Positions 60,940-64,000 of a stretch of 64,000 nt of DNA are shown here, piece after piece. Both the position numbers and the translations under genes were made by a program. Position 1 is the stretch's first letter. Each line of letters begins with the position of its first letter. The notes under the pieces are model-generated. The model was not told the origin of the DNA and did no database searches. It worked only from the letters and a program-made list of their open reading frames with translations. Origin of the DNA: Mactromeris polynyma (taxonomy: Eukaryota > Mollusca > Bivalvia > Venerida > Mactridae); contig JASFXZ010000003.1 of the NCBI GenBank assembly GCA_032209605.1, positions 35,428,762 through 35,492,761 on the forward strand, read 5' to 3'.

Positions 60940-63000
60940 TAGGTAAAGATCAAACTCAAGTTTAAAAGGGAAGGGGTATGAAATAAATCCAAAGTGAGAT
61001 GAATGGGTTATTCATGAATGCAAATCAAATTTAATAGAAAGTTGGCTTTCAGACCCTTTTTGAACTGTATATACATCACCATATCTCCAAGATGGAATTT
61101 AAAATAAAATAACTCAATTCCGTCTGGATTTTAAATAAAATATCTCAATGCCGTCTGGATTTAAACCTTTCTAAGAGTTACACAGAATGGTCACAAAATT
61201 CGCCAACCACTAATATAATATAGCACATTTATAGTTTCCATAGCTGCAAGCAAAAATTGTAAGTGAAATGGAAATTCAATTATACTGTTGCCACATACAT
61301 GACAGACTTTAAGACACCAAGGCAGCATTGACTCAGACCCACAATTTTGCTGGGTGAGGGTTATGCCAAACCAACAATTTATTTAGGATGACCTTATCTT
61401 GTAAGTAAGCACAGGTGAAACTTGAATGTGCTAAACTACAGTAATAGGGGACAACCATTTACCAAAAGGTCATAGAATTTATGAGAGTTCTGAGGAAATA
61501 ATAGATGAAAAATTTGAAAATGGGTTAGTCAACTTTGAAATCTCAGGACCAGGTTTATCATACTTATACTACTACACATGTATAGATATCTGAATATCAC
61601 AATTTCTACATAAACAACATCCATACAAACTTAAAATTAAATCTGTACTATTAGTGCAACAAAATATGCTGACATATTTGACAATGAAAACATATTTAAT
61701 ATATTCAACAAAGAAATTTAACAGTTTAGATTCTACATCAAACAGTAACAAATATTACCTCAGTTAAAATCCATGCAGTAAGCCATCAATTAAAGAGCAA
61801 TTAAGCTGATTAACTTTATATTGATCACGAATTCCGCACTTGAAGACACAGTAAAAATGAATAAAGAATTTTAGTAGGAAACCCTTTATCTAGAAATTAT
61901 TCCATCAATCATATAAAAGATTCCACATCATACAGCAGTAGGAAACACCAAGGCAGCATTGACTCAGACCCACTATGAGTCAATATGCACTACAGACTAA
62001 AATCAATCAATAAATACAGAAAATACATTTATTTGTCACCATTCTGATCTCTCCACTGTTCATCTTACTGGAGCTTGAGATGATTTGAACGTTGATATCA
62101 TACTGTTAGTGTAGTGATCTAATTATGAATTCAAATTATTTCCTGGCAGAGCAATTTTAAATTTTCCAGTTTTTATAATATTTGCAGCCAGTGAGACTCT
62201 GAGGAAGCACACAAATCATAATTATGTTAGAGTACATCAACTGTAAGACCAAGCGCAAGTCAGTTTCCATTTCTGCTTGAAGGTAACTGAAACTCAGTGA
62301 AACGGTATAAGGCTTCACTGCCCCAGCAATCTATTATATGCATACTAATAAGATCTAAATCAAAGGTAGCATTTTCCATTTTCCTTATTCTATGATAATG
62401 ACAACATTTCCTGAATGTCATTACAAAAAGGAATTAAACATTTCTCATGGCCAACTAACAAAAAGTACTTTTTTCCATTACAGGTCAATGTGGACAAATC
62501 CACCATGATTTGAAAGACAAATCACCCATTCTTGTAAATACAGTATTATAGGCAGGCAAAGTGATCAAGGGGTAGGGCACCTGACTCCTGATCCATTTAG
62601 GTCATGAGCTCCAGCCACACCTTCACCTGATTTTTTATCATAAAATTCAAACCCTCCGAGTTTGTTGGAACCCAAGAACCAGTCATCAACAGTGATTAGG
62701 AAGAGTTGTAAGAGCCTGTTTCAGAGTCAGCTGAGAATAAATATGCTTCACATAATACAGGCCTGGATCCACCCCTCCTGAGTCAGCTGTGGAGTGACCT
62801 TTTTCTATACCTAATATAAAATTATTTCCACTGATTAGGTCTTAAGGTTACTATTCTTTGAGCACTTAAAATGCAATACATTAATCTATGGTCGATTTCC
62901 TCTTGTATACTACCAGTACAATGGAAGGAAGTGCAATATATTTTGGCCCCCTGTTGTGCTCATTGGCCTTGAGACCGTCTAGAAGAATCATATGCTTTTC
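60940..63000. other. intergenic with small duplications and a SINE-like remnant
   Basis: An exact 29-bp segment (ACACCAAGGCAGCATTGACT and 9 more bases) occurs at 61314 and again at 61945. A 50-bp imperfect duplication lies at 61089-61165. At 62555-62640 a tRNA-like A box (TGATCAAGGGGTAGGG) suggests a decayed SINE, and 62758 has a CCTGGATCCACCCCTCC repeat edge. Confidence 0.45.
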
Positions 63001-63025
63001 ACTCTACATCACCCCGGCGCTTTCA

Positions 63026-63370
63026 ATTTCCTTATCATGTACATATATACATGACACGGACATATAAACCATATGTCCTTGTACATGATAAGGAAAATTA
63101 TTCAATTTACTTATCATGTATATATATATATATACATGACACAGACATATAATATGGTTTATATGTCCTTGTACATGATAAGGAAAATTATTCAATTTAC
63201 TTATATATATACATGACACGGACATATAATATGGTTTATATGTCCTTGTACATGATAAGGAAAATTATTCAATTTACTTATCATGTATATACATATATCC
63301 ATGACACGGACATATAATATGGTTTATAATTTTGTCCTTGAACATGAAAATTATTCATATGTATATATAC
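63026..63370. repeat. tandem palindromic repeat, about 77-89-bp unit, 4 copies
   Basis: TGACACGGACATATA recurs at about 63052, 63136 (one change), 63213 and 63302. Each unit is itself self-complementary: ATGTATATATATACAT, GGACATATA paired with TATATGTCC, and CTTATCAT with ATGATAAG. It could extrude cruciforms. Confidence 0.85.
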
Positions 63371-63374
63371 ATGT

Positions 63375-64000
63375 ATATATATATTTTGTTTTTCCAGAAC
63401 AAGCCTACTTTCGTCTTTGCATATTTTCCTTATAAGTTGTTCAAAAAACGATGTTTATATAAAGCTACAATAAATGATCGCTTAGGGATACACCCTCCCG
63501 TACCTACCCCCACTGAGCCTCAAGTGCGAGGCATTTGTCCTCATGTTTGGCCCCCCCCCCATTCTGGAATTTCTGGATCCGGGCCTGTAATATAAGGCAT
63601 CAATTACAAGGCTCAACAGGAATACCCAAACTTCTATGCTTGCCAAATAAAACTAAATATGTATGCCAAATGCTATGATTTTCTAAATGCCAAGAAAACA
63701 TCAATCCTACATATCAAATATTCAAATTTAACAAAGGAAGTTTTAGTCAAAAGCAACCATATATTGCTTTTTGAGAACGCTAAATCTAATGCAACTAAGT
63801 TTTGTGCAAGCTGCTAACAAATAATGTCAAAAAATGTGGCCAAGACATCAGCATACACATTGTTTTCACATTAATGAAGTTTTATAATAAATGCATTTTA
63901 TCCAACTTTCAGCTGCAATACTAATTATACACTTGACAAGACGGCCTGCAGATTAAAAAAAACCAAATGATTCATACAACAAACCATATAAGAGAGACTA
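63375..64000. other. intergenic, repeat edge
   Basis: A C run at 63549-63560 followed by ATTTCTGGATCCGGGCCTGT looks like the end of a dispersed repeat. The remainder is A+T-rich with no gene seen. Confidence 0.45.

Noticed and set aside
1..64000. CRISPR arrays, operons, prophage or bacterial defence systems
   Set aside because: The window is eukaryotic: introns, poly(A) signals, SINEs and MITEs. The regular arrays lack the unique-spacer structure of CRISPR.

Overview
This is animal nuclear DNA, about two-thirds A+T by eye, gene-poor and crowded with tandem and dispersed repeats. Genes have short exons with GT..AG introns, AATAAA signals and no bacterial-style gene packing. The best guess is a mollusc, probably a bivalve. 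The pore motif ETQHTIGYGSR in two potassium-channel genes is, as I recall, the invertebrate Irk form, and several repeats look like ones I remember from bivalve genomes (ends such as CTCAGGTGAGCTA, AAGGGAGGTAA-type motifs, and a repeat carrying TGACCTTGACCTT). No search was run, so the taxonomy is inference.

Four protein-coding genes are well supported. (1) A complete five-exon cyclophilin A gene on the minus strand (coding 5289 to 2131, 164 aa). (2) Kir-A, an inward-rectifier K+ channel on the minus strand (two coding exons, 11931 to 10642, 357 aa). (3) Kir-B, a divergent inward rectifier on the plus strand (12726-13859, 377 aa), head to head with Kir-A across 794 bp. (4) Kir-C, a canonical invertebrate Irk-type channel on the minus strand (coding 48561-47161, 466 aa), with a probable non-coding 5' exon near 50.9 kb. 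The three channels form a local cluster of diverged paralogues. All keep the TIGYG filter and none has an acidic residue at the TM2 rectification-controller position. Weaker gene candidates are a small spliced gene at 36.2-36.9 kb (71 aa) and possible exons at 5.6, 24.3, 24.8 and 45.4 kb.

Layout: 1-1.7 kb no gene seen; 1.7-5.3 kb cyclophilin; 5.3-10.1 kb repeats, including a 43-unit 16-bp array and a 20-unit 35-bp array; 10.6-13.9 kb divergent Kir pair; 14-47 kb a long non-coding stretch with minisatellites (17.3, 22.1, 22.8, 27.7, 40.3 kb), inverted-repeat elements (16.1, 20.1, 24.1, 25.5-27.0, 33.9, 46.8 kb) and a dispersed family of about 270 bp; 47.1-51.0 kb Kir-C; 51-64 kb more non-coding DNA with SINE-like and MITE-like elements and a palindromic array at 63.0-63.4 kb.

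The most notable non-coding structures are a 250-bp MITE-like element at 33905-34154 carrying a cluster of CRE (TGACGTCA) sites, a 200-bp MITE at 46768-46967 with a clean 7-bp target duplication plus an interior-less relic of its termini at 24119-24150, and several arrays with higher-order or graded organisation. Repeats rich in open reading frames (7.1, 17.3, 27.7, 40.3 kb) are not genes.
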